Source: an uncultured Siphonobacter sp.
GTDB lineage: Bacteria > Bacteroidota > Bacteroidia > Cytophagales > Spirosomataceae
NCBI GenBank assembly: GCA_913775095.1
Contig: CAJYIW010000002.1
Coordinates: 62,001-126,000, forward strand
Direction of reading: 5' to 3'
DNA length: 64,000 nucleotides
Under the pieces are notes generated by a model. It was given only the letters and a program-made list of their open reading frames with translations, had not been told where the DNA came from and searched no databases. Position 1 is the stretch's first letter. The number at the start of each line of letters is the position of its first letter. The position numbers were made by a program, and so were the translations under genes. Shown here one piece after another: positions 34,488 to 43,414 of the stretch.

Positions 34488-35498
34488 TTGAACGAAGCAC
34501 ATAAAAGTACTACGACCATCACGGTTATTGGTGGGGGTAGCTGGGCAACCGCCATTATCCGAATTCTTTCGGAAAACGAAGTGAAAATTCGCTGGTGGTT
34601 GCGGAATCGGAAAGATGCCGAACACATTCGTAAATTTCATAGTAACCCGCGTTACCTGAGCGGTGTCGTACTGCACCCCAAGCGAGTAAAGCCCTTTACC
34701 CGTCTTCATGAAGCTATTAAAGGCAGCGAGGTAGTTATTCTGGCGGTTCCCGCCGCTTTTGTTACGGAAGCTCTTGCTGAGTTGAAACCCGAAGATTTTG
34801 CCGGCAAAACCATTGTCTCAGCCATCAAAGGGATGATTCCCGGGGAAAACTTACTGGTAACCGACTGGCTGGAAAAAAACTATGGCGTATCGCAGGATCA
34901 GTTTTGCGTGATTGCCGGTCCCTGCCACGCCGAAGAAGTTGCTCTGGAAAAACAATCTTATCTAACCATTGCCTCCCCTGATTTGCAGCGGGCCACGGCT
35001 TTTGCAGATCTGATGAACTGTCGTTTTGTAAGCACTCACCCGCTGACGGATTTATACGGCGTAGAATACTGTGCGGTGATGAAAAACATCATTGCTCTGG
35101 CCTGTGGCATTTGTCATGGAATTGGATACGGCGATAATTTTCAGGCCGTGCTGGTCTCGAATGCCATGCAGGAGATCAAACGATTTCTGGATGTGATTTA
35201 TCCGTATTACCGCGATTTAATGGGATCAGCTTATCTGGGGGACTTGTTGGTAACCTCGTATTCCCAATTCAGCCGGAACCGCACGTTCGGAAGTATGATT
35301 GGCCGGGGCTATAGTGTTACTTCCGCTCAGATGGAAATGAATATGGTGGCAGAAGGCTATTACGCGGTTAAATCCATTTATGAGATCAATCGTCAGTACG
35401 AAGTAGAAATGCCGATTGTGAATGCCGTTTATTCCATTCTTTATGAACGTTCTTCACCTGCTATTGAAATAGAGATCTTAAAGAATTTATTGCGATGA
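34488..35498 (+). CDS. gpsA: Glycerol-3-phosphate dehydrogenase [NAD(P)+]
   Basis: Reduces dihydroxyacetone phosphate to sn-glycerol-3-phosphate for phospholipid synthesis. The Rossmann loop is VIGGGSWATAI (usually GxGxxG), the substrate/catalytic Lys is in YGVEYCAVMKNIIALACG, and the C-terminal domain has SAYLGDLLVTSYSQFSRNRTFG. 336 residues is normal. It starts at TTG 34488: no ATG lies between the upstream stop and the nucleotide-binding loop, so a non-ATG start is needed. Confidence 0.94.
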   Translation: MNEAHKSTTTITVIGGGSWATAIIRILSENEVKIRWWLRNRKDAEHIRKFHSNPRYLSGVVLHPKRVKPFTRLHEAIKGSEVVILAVPAAFVTEALAELKPEDFAGKTIVSAIKGMIPGENLLVTDWLEKNYGVSQDQFCVIAGPCHAEEVALEKQSYLTIASPDLQRATAFADLMNCRFVSTHPLTDLYGVEYCAVMKNIIALACGICHGIGYGDNFQAVLVSNAMQEIKRFLDVIYPYYRDLMGSAYLGDLLVTSYSQFSRNRTFGSMIGRGYSVTSAQMEMNMVAEGYYAVKSIYEINRQYEVEMPIVNAVYSILYERSSPAIEIEILKNLLR

Positions 35499-35540
35499 TA
35501 ATAAAAAAGGGAGCTCCAACTGAGCTCCCTTTTTTATTAT
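35498..35540. terminator. Bidirectional terminator, 19-bp palindrome
   Basis: Perfect 19-nt arms (35498-35516 and 35522-35540) around a 5-nt loop; GC-rich core GGGAGCTC, then A/T runs. It overlaps the last base of gpsA and the stop of the convergent lipoprotein gene, so two genes share one structure with no spare sequence. Confidence 0.9.
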
Positions 35541-37018
35541 TCTTTTCTCGTTTTCGAAATATATTTGATCTTCATGAACTGCCCGGCCTCTGTTTTGTAT
35601 TCGACCGTTGGGGTAAGGGAAATTCTTCGAATCAGTCCTCGCCAGCCCGGATTACTGGACAGGTCTACTTCATAAGTATGATACTGCCCATCGTTGATAA
35701 GGTTAACATTCTGGAAAAAAGAATCCTGTTCCAGTCCATTAGAGCGGGCCACTTCCCAGAAAATATTCATTTTGGTTCCGCTACCCTTATAGGCTATTCT
35801 TAAATAAAGCTTAGGAACTTCCGCCGCTTTCCAGCTAACCAGCGGTCCCCAGAGATTGGTAATGTGCTTGTCCAGGTTAATAGACCATTCTCCTTTGAAG
35901 GGCACGCCACCGTCATCCACGGGTTCATAAAAAGTCCAGTGCTGTCGGTCGGTAGAGAAGTCAAAGTCAGGTTGAATCAGTTCATTTTTATGGTCATAAG
36001 CGTATTTCCGAACTTCATTTACGTTACCGAGAATAAGAACCGCCTTGCTTTCATAACGAATCTTCCGGTCCAGAACCTCCGTCGTATTCCCTCCGGTAAT
36101 AGCCGAGTTGTAATCAAACTCGCCACCGATGGTAGTTCGTCCGGCAAATCTTGAAGCAAATAAATGAGATCCGGGAACGAAAAGGCCAATGCCCTGTCCG
36201 TTGGCCTCATGTAAAAACACCCAGGACTCCGGTGTATAGGTTTCCAGTACTTTAGATCCGTATCCATCGGGCGTACCCACGGGTGGGTTGATGAGATCAA
36301 AATCGGTTAACCCGGCACTGGAAAAAGGCTGGTCTCCCCAATAGCTTTGAAAGCGATTGAATTTAGGAGTAAAGTAACCCACTTCCAGCTCCTGGCCCCT
36401 GCCCAGCGGCGTAAATGAATCCGTACGATTGTTCTGAAGTACATGCCGCAATTCCAGCACATTTTCAGTCAGTTTCGCATACGTTTCTACGTAACACTCA
36501 CAAGGGACGTTATCGTATCCCCATTGTTTGGGAATGGTTTTGAAGTATAATTCATTACCGTTCTGGCGTTGCTCCACTACTTCAGAGCCGTTGCCGTACA
36601 CATCCCCTGACTGGATGGGGTCCCAGCCAATGGTAGTCCAGGCGGGATGGGGGACTTTTCCATTGGGTAAGTATCCTTCAACCGGAAAGGCATAATAGGC
36701 ATACTGAAGCTGACGGCCCAGGTCATAATTGTTGATCAGGTTAGGGCCATCTCCGGAAAGGTGGGTGATGGTTCCTCCGTACAGCATGTTAAAGCCTACC
36801 CGTAATTTAGAGGAAGACAGATAAACCATAGAGGAGGGCTTCACGACCGGAGGATGGGGAGGGGTCCCACCGCCGCCGCCTTCACCACCGCCGCCTACGT
36901 GACCTGTTGAAGGCCGTTTGGAGGTCAGAAACTGAAAATCATCACAGCTACTCAGAAGAAGTGATATGGGCAGAAGGTAAATAACAAGTCGGGAGAAGAT
37001 AGAGATTTGCTGCTTCAT
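35537..37018 (-). CDS. Large lipoprotein of unknown function, possible carbohydrate-related
   Basis: 493 residues. The lipoprotein signal ends in LLLSSC (Cys25). A Gly-rich linker (HVGGGGEGGGGGTPP) then leads to a large beta-rich domain starting about residue 60 with VGFNMLYGGTITHLS and YDLGRQLQYAYYA. The C-terminal 130 residues (from about FYEPVDDGG) look like a jelly-roll binding module, with W/Y-rich strands and YHTYEVDLSSNPGW. The overall look is of a surface glycan-binding or glycan-acting protein, but I recognise no catalytic motif and no SusC/D pair is nearby. The function is unknown. Confidence 0.75.
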   Translation of the reverse strand: MKQQISIFSRLVIYLLPISLLLSSCDDFQFLTSKRPSTGHVGGGGEGGGGGTPPHPPVVKPSSMVYLSSSKLRVGFNMLYGGTITHLSGDGPNLINNYDLGRQLQYAYYAFPVEGYLPNGKVPHPAWTTIGWDPIQSGDVYGNGSEVVEQRQNGNELYFKTIPKQWGYDNVPCECYVETYAKLTENVLELRHVLQNNRTDSFTPLGRGQELEVGYFTPKFNRFQSYWGDQPFSSAGLTDFDLINPPVGTPDGYGSKVLETYTPESWVFLHEANGQGIGLFVPGSHLFASRFAGRTTIGGEFDYNSAITGGNTTEVLDRKIRYESKAVLILGNVNEVRKYAYDHKNELIQPDFDFSTDRQHWTFYEPVDDGGVPFKGEWSINLDKHITNLWGPLVSWKAAEVPKLYLRIAYKGSGTKMNIFWEVARSNGLEQDSFFQNVNLINDGQYHTYEVDLSSNPGWRGLIRRISLTPTVEYKTEAGQFMKIKYISKTRKE

Positions 37019-37486
37019 ATATTCAATTTAGTGGGACACAAGTTTAGAAGGTATTCCTTTCAGAGAAGGCTTTATACAAGGCTAAATTACAGAGCTCTTT
37101 CGTATATAACGGTATATTTTATGGGGAATGTTTAAAAGCTATTCTCGTAAGGCCTTTCTTTTGGAGCCCTCAAGGCAAGGTACAATCAGCACTAATGGGT
37201 ATAGCGTCTGTAGAAATCTAATGAGTATCTTCTTAAGAAAAAGCTTATATAAATAGTATCTAATTAATAAATAATAGGAATCAGCGGGATAAAACAGGAG
37301 CTTGAAAAAATTACCCTGTTAATTTTTCACTTTAGGTATACTCCATATATCTCAAACTCCTAATTTTGCACGAATTTTGCCCGGCCACTCCGGGACGTTG
37401 ATCGTTATTGAGTCGTCTTTTTATGAAGTGTCCGTTGAAAACCAGCGAATTTCATGGAGAAGGCCTGTTAACAGATACCTGAAAAA
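37019..37486. other. Long intergenic region and carB leader
   Basis: 468 nt between the divergent lipoprotein gene and carB, AT-rich around 37200-37330. A strong -7 element TAATTTTG lies at 37361-37368, which would leave a leader of about 110 nt before the carB ATG. I see no clear terminator/antiterminator pair in that leader and no ORF of note. Confidence 0.55.
37361..37368 (+). promoter_or_regulatory. Putative -7 element for carB
   Basis: TAATTTTG followed by CA is a full TAnnTTTG match. There is no TTG at the -33 distance. It is the only such element in the region before carB. Confidence 0.45.
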
Positions 37487-40315
37487 ATGCCCAAAAATCC
37501 CGACATCAAATCCGTCCTGATCATTGGCTCCGGTCCCATTATCATTGGTCAGGCTTGCGAGTTCGACTACTCTGGCTCTCAGGCAGCCCGTTCCCTCAAA
37601 GAAGAAGGCATTGAGGTCATTCTGATCAACTCCAATCCGGCTACGATCATGACGGACCCCATCAGTGCCGATCATGTGTACTTGAAGCCTTTGGAGCGAA
37701 AGTCCATCATTGAGATTCTTGAAAAACACAAGGTTGACGCCGTTTTGCCGACAATGGGAGGCCAGACGGCGTTAAATTTAGCTATCGACTGTGACAAAGC
37801 CGGTATCTGGAAGAAGTACGGGGTGGAAATCATTGGGGTTGATATCAACGCCATTGAGACGACCGAAGACCGCGAGAAGTTCCGCCTGAAAATGCTGGAA
37901 CTGGGTGTGGGCGTCTGTAAAGGACGTACGGCCCGCTCGTTCCTGGAAGGAAAGGAAATCGCCCAGGAAGTTGGTTTCCCGCTGGTGATTCGTCCTTCGT
38001 TTACACTCGGTGGAACAGGGGGCGGTTTCGTCAACGATCCCAAGGAGTTTGATGAAATGCTGAATCGGGGCTTGCACGCTTCGCCTACGCATGAAGTATT
38101 GATCGAACAGTCGATTCTGGGCTGGAAAGAATACGAGCTGGAGTTACTCCGGGATGGTGACGGTAACTTCATCATCGTTTGTTCGATTGAAAACTTTGAC
38201 CCTATGGGGGTACACACCGGCGATTCCGTAACGGTGGCTCCTGCCATGACGCTGCCTGATACTCTGTATCAGAAAATGCGTGACATGGCCATTATGATGA
38301 TGGACGGCATCGGGAAATTTGCGGGTGGATGTAACGTTCAGTTCTCGGTAAACCCCGAAAACGACGATATCATTGCCATTGAAATTAACCCCCGTGTCTC
38401 GCGTTCGTCGGCTCTGGCTTCGAAAGCTACGGGTTACCCGATCGCGAAAATTGCCGCGAAAATGGCCATCGGGTACCGCCTGCACGAACTGATAAATCCC
38501 GTTACGGGCAGTACGTCAGCGTTCTTTGAGCCTGCCATTGACTACGTAATCGTGAAAGTTCCCCGCTGGAACTTCGATAAATTCAAAGGTTCGGATCGTC
38601 GCCTGGGTCTTCAGATGAAGTCCGTAGGGGAAGCCATGGGTATCGGCCGTAACTTCCAGGAGGCTCTTCAGAAAGCCTGCCAGTCGCTGGAAATCAAGCG
38701 AAATGGCATGGGTGCTGATGGCAAGGAACTTACCGATCAGGATGCAATCCTGCACTCGCTGGCTACTCCTTCCTGGAATCGGTTATTCCATATTTACGAT
38801 GCTTTCCGTTTAGGAATTTCCTTTAAGAAAATTCAGCAGTTAACGAAAATTGACCGCTGGTTCCTGTATCAGGTAGAAGATCTGGTCCGCCTGGAAAAGG
38901 AAATCGAAAAACATACACTCGATACCATTTCCAAAGACTTACTGGAAGAAGCGAAAGTGAAAGGCTTCGCCGACCGTCAGATCGCCCACATGATTGACTG
39001 TCTGGAAAGTCAGGTGTACGAAAAACGCAATGAGCTGGGTATCAAACGGGTTTACAAGTGCGTAGATACCTGTGCAGCTGAATTTGAAGCGAAAACGCCT
39101 TATTTCTACTCGACGTTCGCCAGCGGTGCCCAATCCGAAGACAACGAATCGGTTGTGTCAGGCAAGAAGAAGGTAGTCATCCTGGGTTCAGGTCCAAACC
39201 GGATCGGTCAGGGTATCGAGTTCGATTACTCCTGCGTTCACGGCGTACTGGCCGCAAAAGAAGCCGGCTATGAAACCATCATGATCAACTCGAACCCTGA
39301 AACGGTATCGACGGATCCTGATATTGCCGATAAATTATACTTCGAACCCGTTTTCTGGGAGCACGTGTATGACATCATTCAGCACGAGAAACCGGAAGGG
39401 GTTATCGTTCAGCTGGGTGGACAGACGGCTCTGAAACTCGCCGAAAAACTTTCGAAATACGGGATCAAAATCATCGGTACGAGCTACGAAGCTCTGGATT
39501 TAGCCGAAGATCGCGGAGCATTCTCAAGCCTGCTTCGTGAACTGGATGTACCTTATCCTTTATTCGATACGGTTGAATCGGCAGACCAGGCCGTAGAAGT
39601 AGCCCGTAATTTGGGTTACCCGTTGCTGGTACGTCCCAGCTACGTGTTGGGTGGACAGTCGATGAAGATTGTAATCAACGAAGAAGAACTGGAGCAACAC
39701 GTGGTGAATACGCTCCGTGACATTCCTGGTAACAAAATCCTGCTGGATCACTTCCTCGAAAATGCCATTGAAGCAGAATCCGATTCGATCTGTGACGGTG
39801 AAAATGTGTACATCATTGGAATCATGGAACACATTGAGCCTGCGGGTATTCACTCCGGTGATTCGCATGCGGTGCTACCTACCTTCGATTTGAGCGAAAA
39901 TGTGCTCAAGCAAATCGAGGAATATACCAAAAAGATCGCGGTTGCTCTGAAAACTAAAGGTTTACTGAACATTCAGTTTGCGATCAAGGATGAAAAAGTG
40001 TACATCATTGAGGCTAACCCCCGGGCGTCCCGTACGGTACCTTTCATCTGTAAAGCTTACCAGGAGCCTTATGTCAATTACGCAACGAAGGTAATGTTAG
40101 GCGAGAAGAAAGTAACGGACTTCAATTTCAACCCTGTTAAAAACGGGTATGCGATTAAAATTCCGGTATTCTCGTTCAACAAATTCCCGGGCGTGAATAA
40201 AGAACTGGGGCCTGAAATGAAGTCAACGGGCGAAGCCATTTACTTCATTGATGACCTGACGGACGAAGTGTTCCAGAAGATTTACGCCGAGCGTAACCTA
40301 TACCTGAGTCGCTAA
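37487..40315 (+). CDS. carB: Carbamoyl-phosphate synthase large subunit, without allosteric domain
   Basis: Makes carbamoyl phosphate for pyrimidine and arginine synthesis, together with the glutaminase CarA. The two homologous synthetase halves are complete: the first begins VLIIGSGPIIIGQACEFDYS and the second VVILGSGPNRIGQGIEFDYS (about residue 560). Both ATP-grasp domains carry the EINPR / EANPR metal sites. At 942 residues it is about 130 shorter than E. coli CarB: it ends soon after PEMKSTGEA, so the C-terminal MGS-like domain that binds UMP and ornithine is missing. The stop is followed at once by a terminator, so this is no recent frameshift. carA is not in the window. Confidence 0.97.
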   Translation: MPKNPDIKSVLIIGSGPIIIGQACEFDYSGSQAARSLKEEGIEVILINSNPATIMTDPISADHVYLKPLERKSIIEILEKHKVDAVLPTMGGQTALNLAIDCDKAGIWKKYGVEIIGVDINAIETTEDREKFRLKMLELGVGVCKGRTARSFLEGKEIAQEVGFPLVIRPSFTLGGTGGGFVNDPKEFDEMLNRGLHASPTHEVLIEQSILGWKEYELELLRDGDGNFIIVCSIENFDPMGVHTGDSVTVAPAMTLPDTLYQKMRDMAIMMMDGIGKFAGGCNVQFSVNPENDDIIAIEINPRVSRSSALASKATGYPIAKIAAKMAIGYRLHELINPVTGSTSAFFEPAIDYVIVKVPRWNFDKFKGSDRRLGLQMKSVGEAMGIGRNFQEALQKACQSLEIKRNGMGADGKELTDQDAILHSLATPSWNRLFHIYDAFRLGISFKKIQQLTKIDRWFLYQVEDLVRLEKEIEKHTLDTISKDLLEEAKVKGFADRQIAHMIDCLESQVYEKRNELGIKRVYKCVDTCAAEFEAKTPYFYSTFASGAQSEDNESVVSGKKKVVILGSGPNRIGQGIEFDYSCVHGVLAAKEAGYETIMINSNPETVSTDPDIADKLYFEPVFWEHVYDIIQHEKPEGVIVQLGGQTALKLAEKLSKYGIKIIGTSYEALDLAEDRGAFSSLLRELDVPYPLFDTVESADQAVEVARNLGYPLLVRPSYVLGGQSMKIVINEEELEQHVVNTLRDIPGNKILLDHFLENAIEAESDSICDGENVYIIGIMEHIEPAGIHSGDSHAVLPTFDLSENVLKQIEEYTKKIAVALKTKGLLNIQFAIKDEKVYIIEANPRASRTVPFICKAYQEPYVNYATKVMLGEKKVTDFNFNPVKNGYAIKIPVFSFNKFPGVNKELGPEMKSTGEAIYFIDDLTDEVFQKIYAERNLYLSR

Positions 40316-40333
40316 GTACTCAGTTTATTGCCA

Positions 40334-40365
40334 GCCCCGTTCCGTTTGGAACGGGGCTTTTTTTT
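40334..40365 (+). terminator. carB terminator
   Basis: GCCCCGTTCC / GGAACGGGGC (10 bp, 4-nt loop) followed by eight T. Confidence 0.9.
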
Positions 40366-40531
40366 GGCGTAGGTTTCATTACCCAGTCTAAGGTCTGAGT
40401 ATCTGGGTATTGGGTATGTATTTCATCAAATTATATACTCCTTTTCTACCACGTTGCGGGAACGTCTTTTTTGTTAATAAGCTCGTATTTAACTCTCATT
40501 GACCATTGGTTATGGTCTAAACTGTTTTGTT

Positions 40532-41389
40532 ATGGCTTATGTAGAAACTGCTCCCGGCGTTCAGGTATATTTTGAAGACTGGGGCGAAGGACAACCCGTT
40601 GTATTCCTCCACGGCTGGCCTCTGAATCATAAAATGTTCGAATATCAGGTAAATCAGATTGCGAATCATTACCGTTGCATTATGATTGATCGCCGGGGAT
40701 TTGGACTTTCTGACAAACCCTGGAAAGGATACGATTACGACACGCTGGCGGATGATATTTATGCCGTTCTGGAAGCTCTGGATTTATACGACGTAACACT
40801 GGTTGGATTCTCTCAGGGTGGTGCCGAAGCGATTCATTACATGGCACGTCATCAGGGAAACCGGGTTTCCAAACTGGTGCTGCTAGGGGCTGCAGCTCCT
40901 CATATGCTTAAGACGGAAGATTTTCCGGATGGAGTAGATAAAAGCACGTTTGATGAAATGATCGAAAACTCACTTCAGGATCGGGCGGCTTTTATAGAAG
41001 ACTTCTCCAAACAGTTCTTTGGTATCAGCCTGTTAAACAACCCCGTAAGTGGCAAGCTTGCTGACTGGTTCCACAGTTTGGCCATGCAGGCCTCGCCTAA
41101 AGCTACGGTTGAAAATATTCTGACCTTCAGTCAGGCCGATCTCCGGGCAGACTTACCGCTGATTACGGTTCCTACCCTGATTATTCATGGAACCAGCGAT
41201 CAGGTTGTTCCCTTTGAAATTTCAGGAAAACTTCTGTCTGAAAACATCGTCAATTCTCAGCTTATTGCCTACGAAGGAGCTCCTCATGGATTCTTCTATA
41301 CCGAATGGCCTCGTCTGAATCAGGACTTACTGGACTTCCTGGCTACACCCGTATTAACCGAAACCGTTACCACGACAACAACCTGGTAA
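40532..41389 (+). CDS. Alpha/beta hydrolase, non-heme haloperoxidase/arylesterase-like
   Basis: 285 residues from ATG 40532; the frame is open to 40499, but MAYVETAPGVQVYFEDWG is the natural family N-terminus. The nucleophile elbow is GFSQGGAEA (S94), with Gln instead of the common Met. The acid is in HGTSDQVVP and the catalytic His in PHGFFYTEW. The opening VFLHGWPLNHKMFEYQ is typical of the chloroperoxidase/arylesterase group. It is a cytoplasmic esterase or lactonase; the substrate is unknown. It is monocistronic between two terminators. Confidence 0.92.
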   Translation: MAYVETAPGVQVYFEDWGEGQPVVFLHGWPLNHKMFEYQVNQIANHYRCIMIDRRGFGLSDKPWKGYDYDTLADDIYAVLEALDLYDVTLVGFSQGGAEAIHYMARHQGNRVSKLVLLGAAAPHMLKTEDFPDGVDKSTFDEMIENSLQDRAAFIEDFSKQFFGISLLNNPVSGKLADWFHSLAMQASPKATVENILTFSQADLRADLPLITVPTLIIHGTSDQVVPFEISGKLLSENIVNSQLIAYEGAPHGFFYTEWPRLNQDLLDFLATPVLTETVTTTTTW

Positions 41390-41410
41390 TGCTATAAAAT
41401 ACGTTTCAGC

Positions 41411-41438
41411 AAAAAAGGGGCTCTTGAGCCCCTTTTTT
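41411..41438 (+). terminator. Terminator of the hydrolase gene
   Basis: AAAAAAGGGGCTC / GAGCCCCTTTTTT with a 2-nt loop (TT). Confidence 0.85.
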
Positions 41439-41449
41439 ATTGGGTATAA

Positions 41450-41501
41450 CTCTTAAAAGCGAAACCCGGAAAGTACACTTTCCGGGTTTCGCTTTTAAGA
41501 G
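41450..41501. terminator. 52-nt perfect palindrome, terminator-like, facing the ferritin-like operon
   Basis: Two perfect 25-nt arms (41450-41474 and 41477-41501) around the dinucleotide AC. The core GCGAAACCCGGAAAGT and its complement is bracketed by AAAA and TTTT, so both strands look like an intrinsic terminator with extra pairing outside. It stands next to a separate complete terminator (41411-41438), so it most likely belongs to the minus-strand ferritin-like genes. Confidence 0.8.
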
Positions 41502-41519
41502 AAAAGGGATCAGACCTGA

Positions 41520-42305
41520 TTAGGCAAGGAATAACTTCGCAATAGCTAATACCTGATCTCTACCCAGAGGCTCGTCAAAGCTTTCGCTGAGCGTATTTTT
41601 ATCCTGACCAGCGATTTTGCCAGCCAGTTCAACGCCGCCCTGTTCCGTGTTTAATTCGCCTTCATAGATCGCAGGTACTGCCGGAGCCATGCCATTTTCC
41701 ATGCCATTGCCTACAATCCATCCTTTCTGACCACGCAGGCTGCGAACAACCGCTGCGTGACGAGCTTCTACGGCGTGAATCTGAAGAGCAACCTGCAATA
41801 AATCAGGTGATTCCATCAGGTTTTTCGCTTCGTTTTTGTACGCTCTTACTCCCAAATCTTCGAACGATTGCGAAACAACCAGGAACGTCTTGTAATTAGT
41901 GAATACGTCTGGGTAAGCATCGTACTTAAACTTAGGTTTCATGGCATCAGGAGCAATACCCAATGTCTTTTCCAGCAGACGTACGTGTGCCGTTTCGTGC
42001 TGACTGATAGTAGAGAATACCTCGTAATTATTCTGAGGAATAATGCCGCTTTTTACTCCTTTTTCGTAGTAATCAGCTTCCAGATACTCCAGTGTTAACG
42101 CATATTCCAGAACCCCGCGAGTTTGTGCGGGTAGGTCTGCTCCGTATGCCTTGTTAACGACTGAGCTAAAAAGAGTAGGTAATGCCGCCAGAGCCGTTGC
42201 TTTAGCTCCATTTTTCAGGATATGACGGCGGTTATAGAAAGACAAACGCTCACCTGATTCAGGATCAAGTTCATCGATTTTTGCGAAAAGTTCGAACAAG
42301 TTCAT
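41520..42305 (-). CDS. Ferritin-like domain protein, second gene of the pair
   Basis: 261 residues. The N-terminus has a twin-Arg stretch (YNRRHILKNGAKATALAALP) after about 23 leading residues, resembling a Tat signal. The body is a four-helix bundle of the Ferritin_2 type (PF13668), with metal-ligand candidates in LEYALTLEYLEADYY, QHETAHVRLLE, FEDLGVRAY and HAVEARHAAVV, the ferritin E, E-x-x-H, E, E-x-x-H pattern. It probably binds a di-iron centre in the periplasm. Iron storage, an oxidase or a stress role are all possible. It lies 19 nt after its paralogue. Confidence 0.88.
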   Translation of the reverse strand: MNLFELFAKIDELDPESGERLSFYNRRHILKNGAKATALAALPTLFSSVVNKAYGADLPAQTRGVLEYALTLEYLEADYYEKGVKSGIIPQNNYEVFSTISQHETAHVRLLEKTLGIAPDAMKPKFKYDAYPDVFTNYKTFLVVSQSFEDLGVRAYKNEAKNLMESPDLLQVALQIHAVEARHAAVVRSLRGQKGWIVGNGMENGMAPAVPAIYEGELNTEQGGVELAGKIAGQDKNTLSESFDEPLGRDQVLAIAKLFLA

Positions 42306-42324
42306 AGCAGTAAAGTAGGATTAG

Positions 42325-43047
42325 TTATTTAGGTAAGTTGACCCCTGAAATTTTGGTTTTGATATACATTTGAGCAACGGGCAATACCTCTCCAAAGGTC
42401 ATTGCTTTGTCCAAACCATTGGCGTCAACCTGTCCTGCTGTGAACTGTCCATTGAAACCTTCCAATAAAGTACCGATGATGGCGGCGTGACGAGCTTCCA
42501 CCGAAACGATTTTACCCGCTAATAACAGATAAACGGGCGTTTTCAGGAATTTACCCGCTCCGTTATAGGCAGCAACACCTAAATTTTCAAACGCTTTAGC
42601 TGCTCCTAAAACGCTGGAGCGACTCGTAAAATCAATAGCGGAGAAATTAACTTCCAGTGATGGAATAATCGCACTGGGAGCCGCCGCTGAGATGGCAGTT
42701 TTAAAGAAATCGCGGTGAGCTACTTCGTGGTTTTTGAGGTCAGTCATCACCATCAGTTCCTGTGAAGTTATTCCAGCATAAGGAGTAGCTACAATCTGGG
42801 TATAGAACGCTGCTTCCAGTTGTTCAAGAGCATAGGCGTAATTCAGAATTCCTACATCTCCTGAACCTAAATCTACTGTACCGTCTGGAATGGGGTTACC
42901 ATTGTGGTCTGTACATGAAGATGCGTAAATCGCAGCGGCAGACAGAGAAGCTATACTAGCGGATTTGAGGAAGGTGCGGCGGCCTACGGCAGCTTTGCTT
43001 TCCTGAGTCGTACCCGTAGGAGTAGACTTGGTAGATGAACTTGTCAT
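42325..43047 (-). CDS. Ferritin-like domain lipoprotein with Tat-like signal, first gene of the pair
   Basis: 240 residues. The signal has GRRTFLKSAS followed by a hydrophobic stretch and YASSC (Cys near 45), suggesting Tat export with lipidation. The four-helix ligand pattern repeats that of its neighbour: LNYAYALEQLEAAFY, NHEVAHRDFF, FENLGVAAY and VEARHAAIIG. The two proteins are diverged tandem paralogues that probably work together. No catalase or iron-transport gene is adjacent. Confidence 0.88.
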   Translation of the reverse strand: MTSSSTKSTPTGTTQESKAAVGRRTFLKSASIASLSAAAIYASSCTDHNGNPIPDGTVDLGSGDVGILNYAYALEQLEAAFYTQIVATPYAGITSQELMVMTDLKNHEVAHRDFFKTAISAAAPSAIIPSLEVNFSAIDFTSRSSVLGAAKAFENLGVAAYNGAGKFLKTPVYLLLAGKIVSVEARHAAIIGTLLEGFNGQFTAGQVDANGLDKAMTFGEVLPVAQMYIKTKISGVNLPK

Positions 43048-43414
43048 AAATTTTATTGAAAAAGGATTAGTAATGATGAATTCAGTTAGAAATAGTTGAA
43101 TAGTAATTGTACCTACTAAATGAGACTAAACTAAACTCTTAAGGCCGGCAATATTAACAAAAGTCAACTAAAATCAAAAGACCTACGTATTTTAGTAAGC
43201 AGTTGGATTTAAGATTTTGTACTAAATCAAAAATTTAAAATAAATGGTATTCAATAACAGTAAATAACTGATTAAAACTAGTTTACTGCTATCTGTTTAA
43301 GCGAAAAGAATAAAGGAACAAATAGACCTGATTAAGTGAGGCCAGTTTTTTTTATAAAAAACCTTACCAAAAGCCAGTTGCCTATTTTTTGACTGATATT
43401 GAGTAATTTTTTTC
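43048..43414. other. AT-rich intergenic region upstream of the ferritin-like pair
   Basis: 367 nt, strongly AT-rich, between the wzi-like gene end and the ferritin-like start, both on the minus strand. It must hold the ferritin-pair promoter, but I find no TAnnTTTG on the minus strand. TTTAGTT-type repeats (ACTAAA motifs, e.g. near 43116-43134 and 43166-43196) recur. No ORF. Confidence 0.5.
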
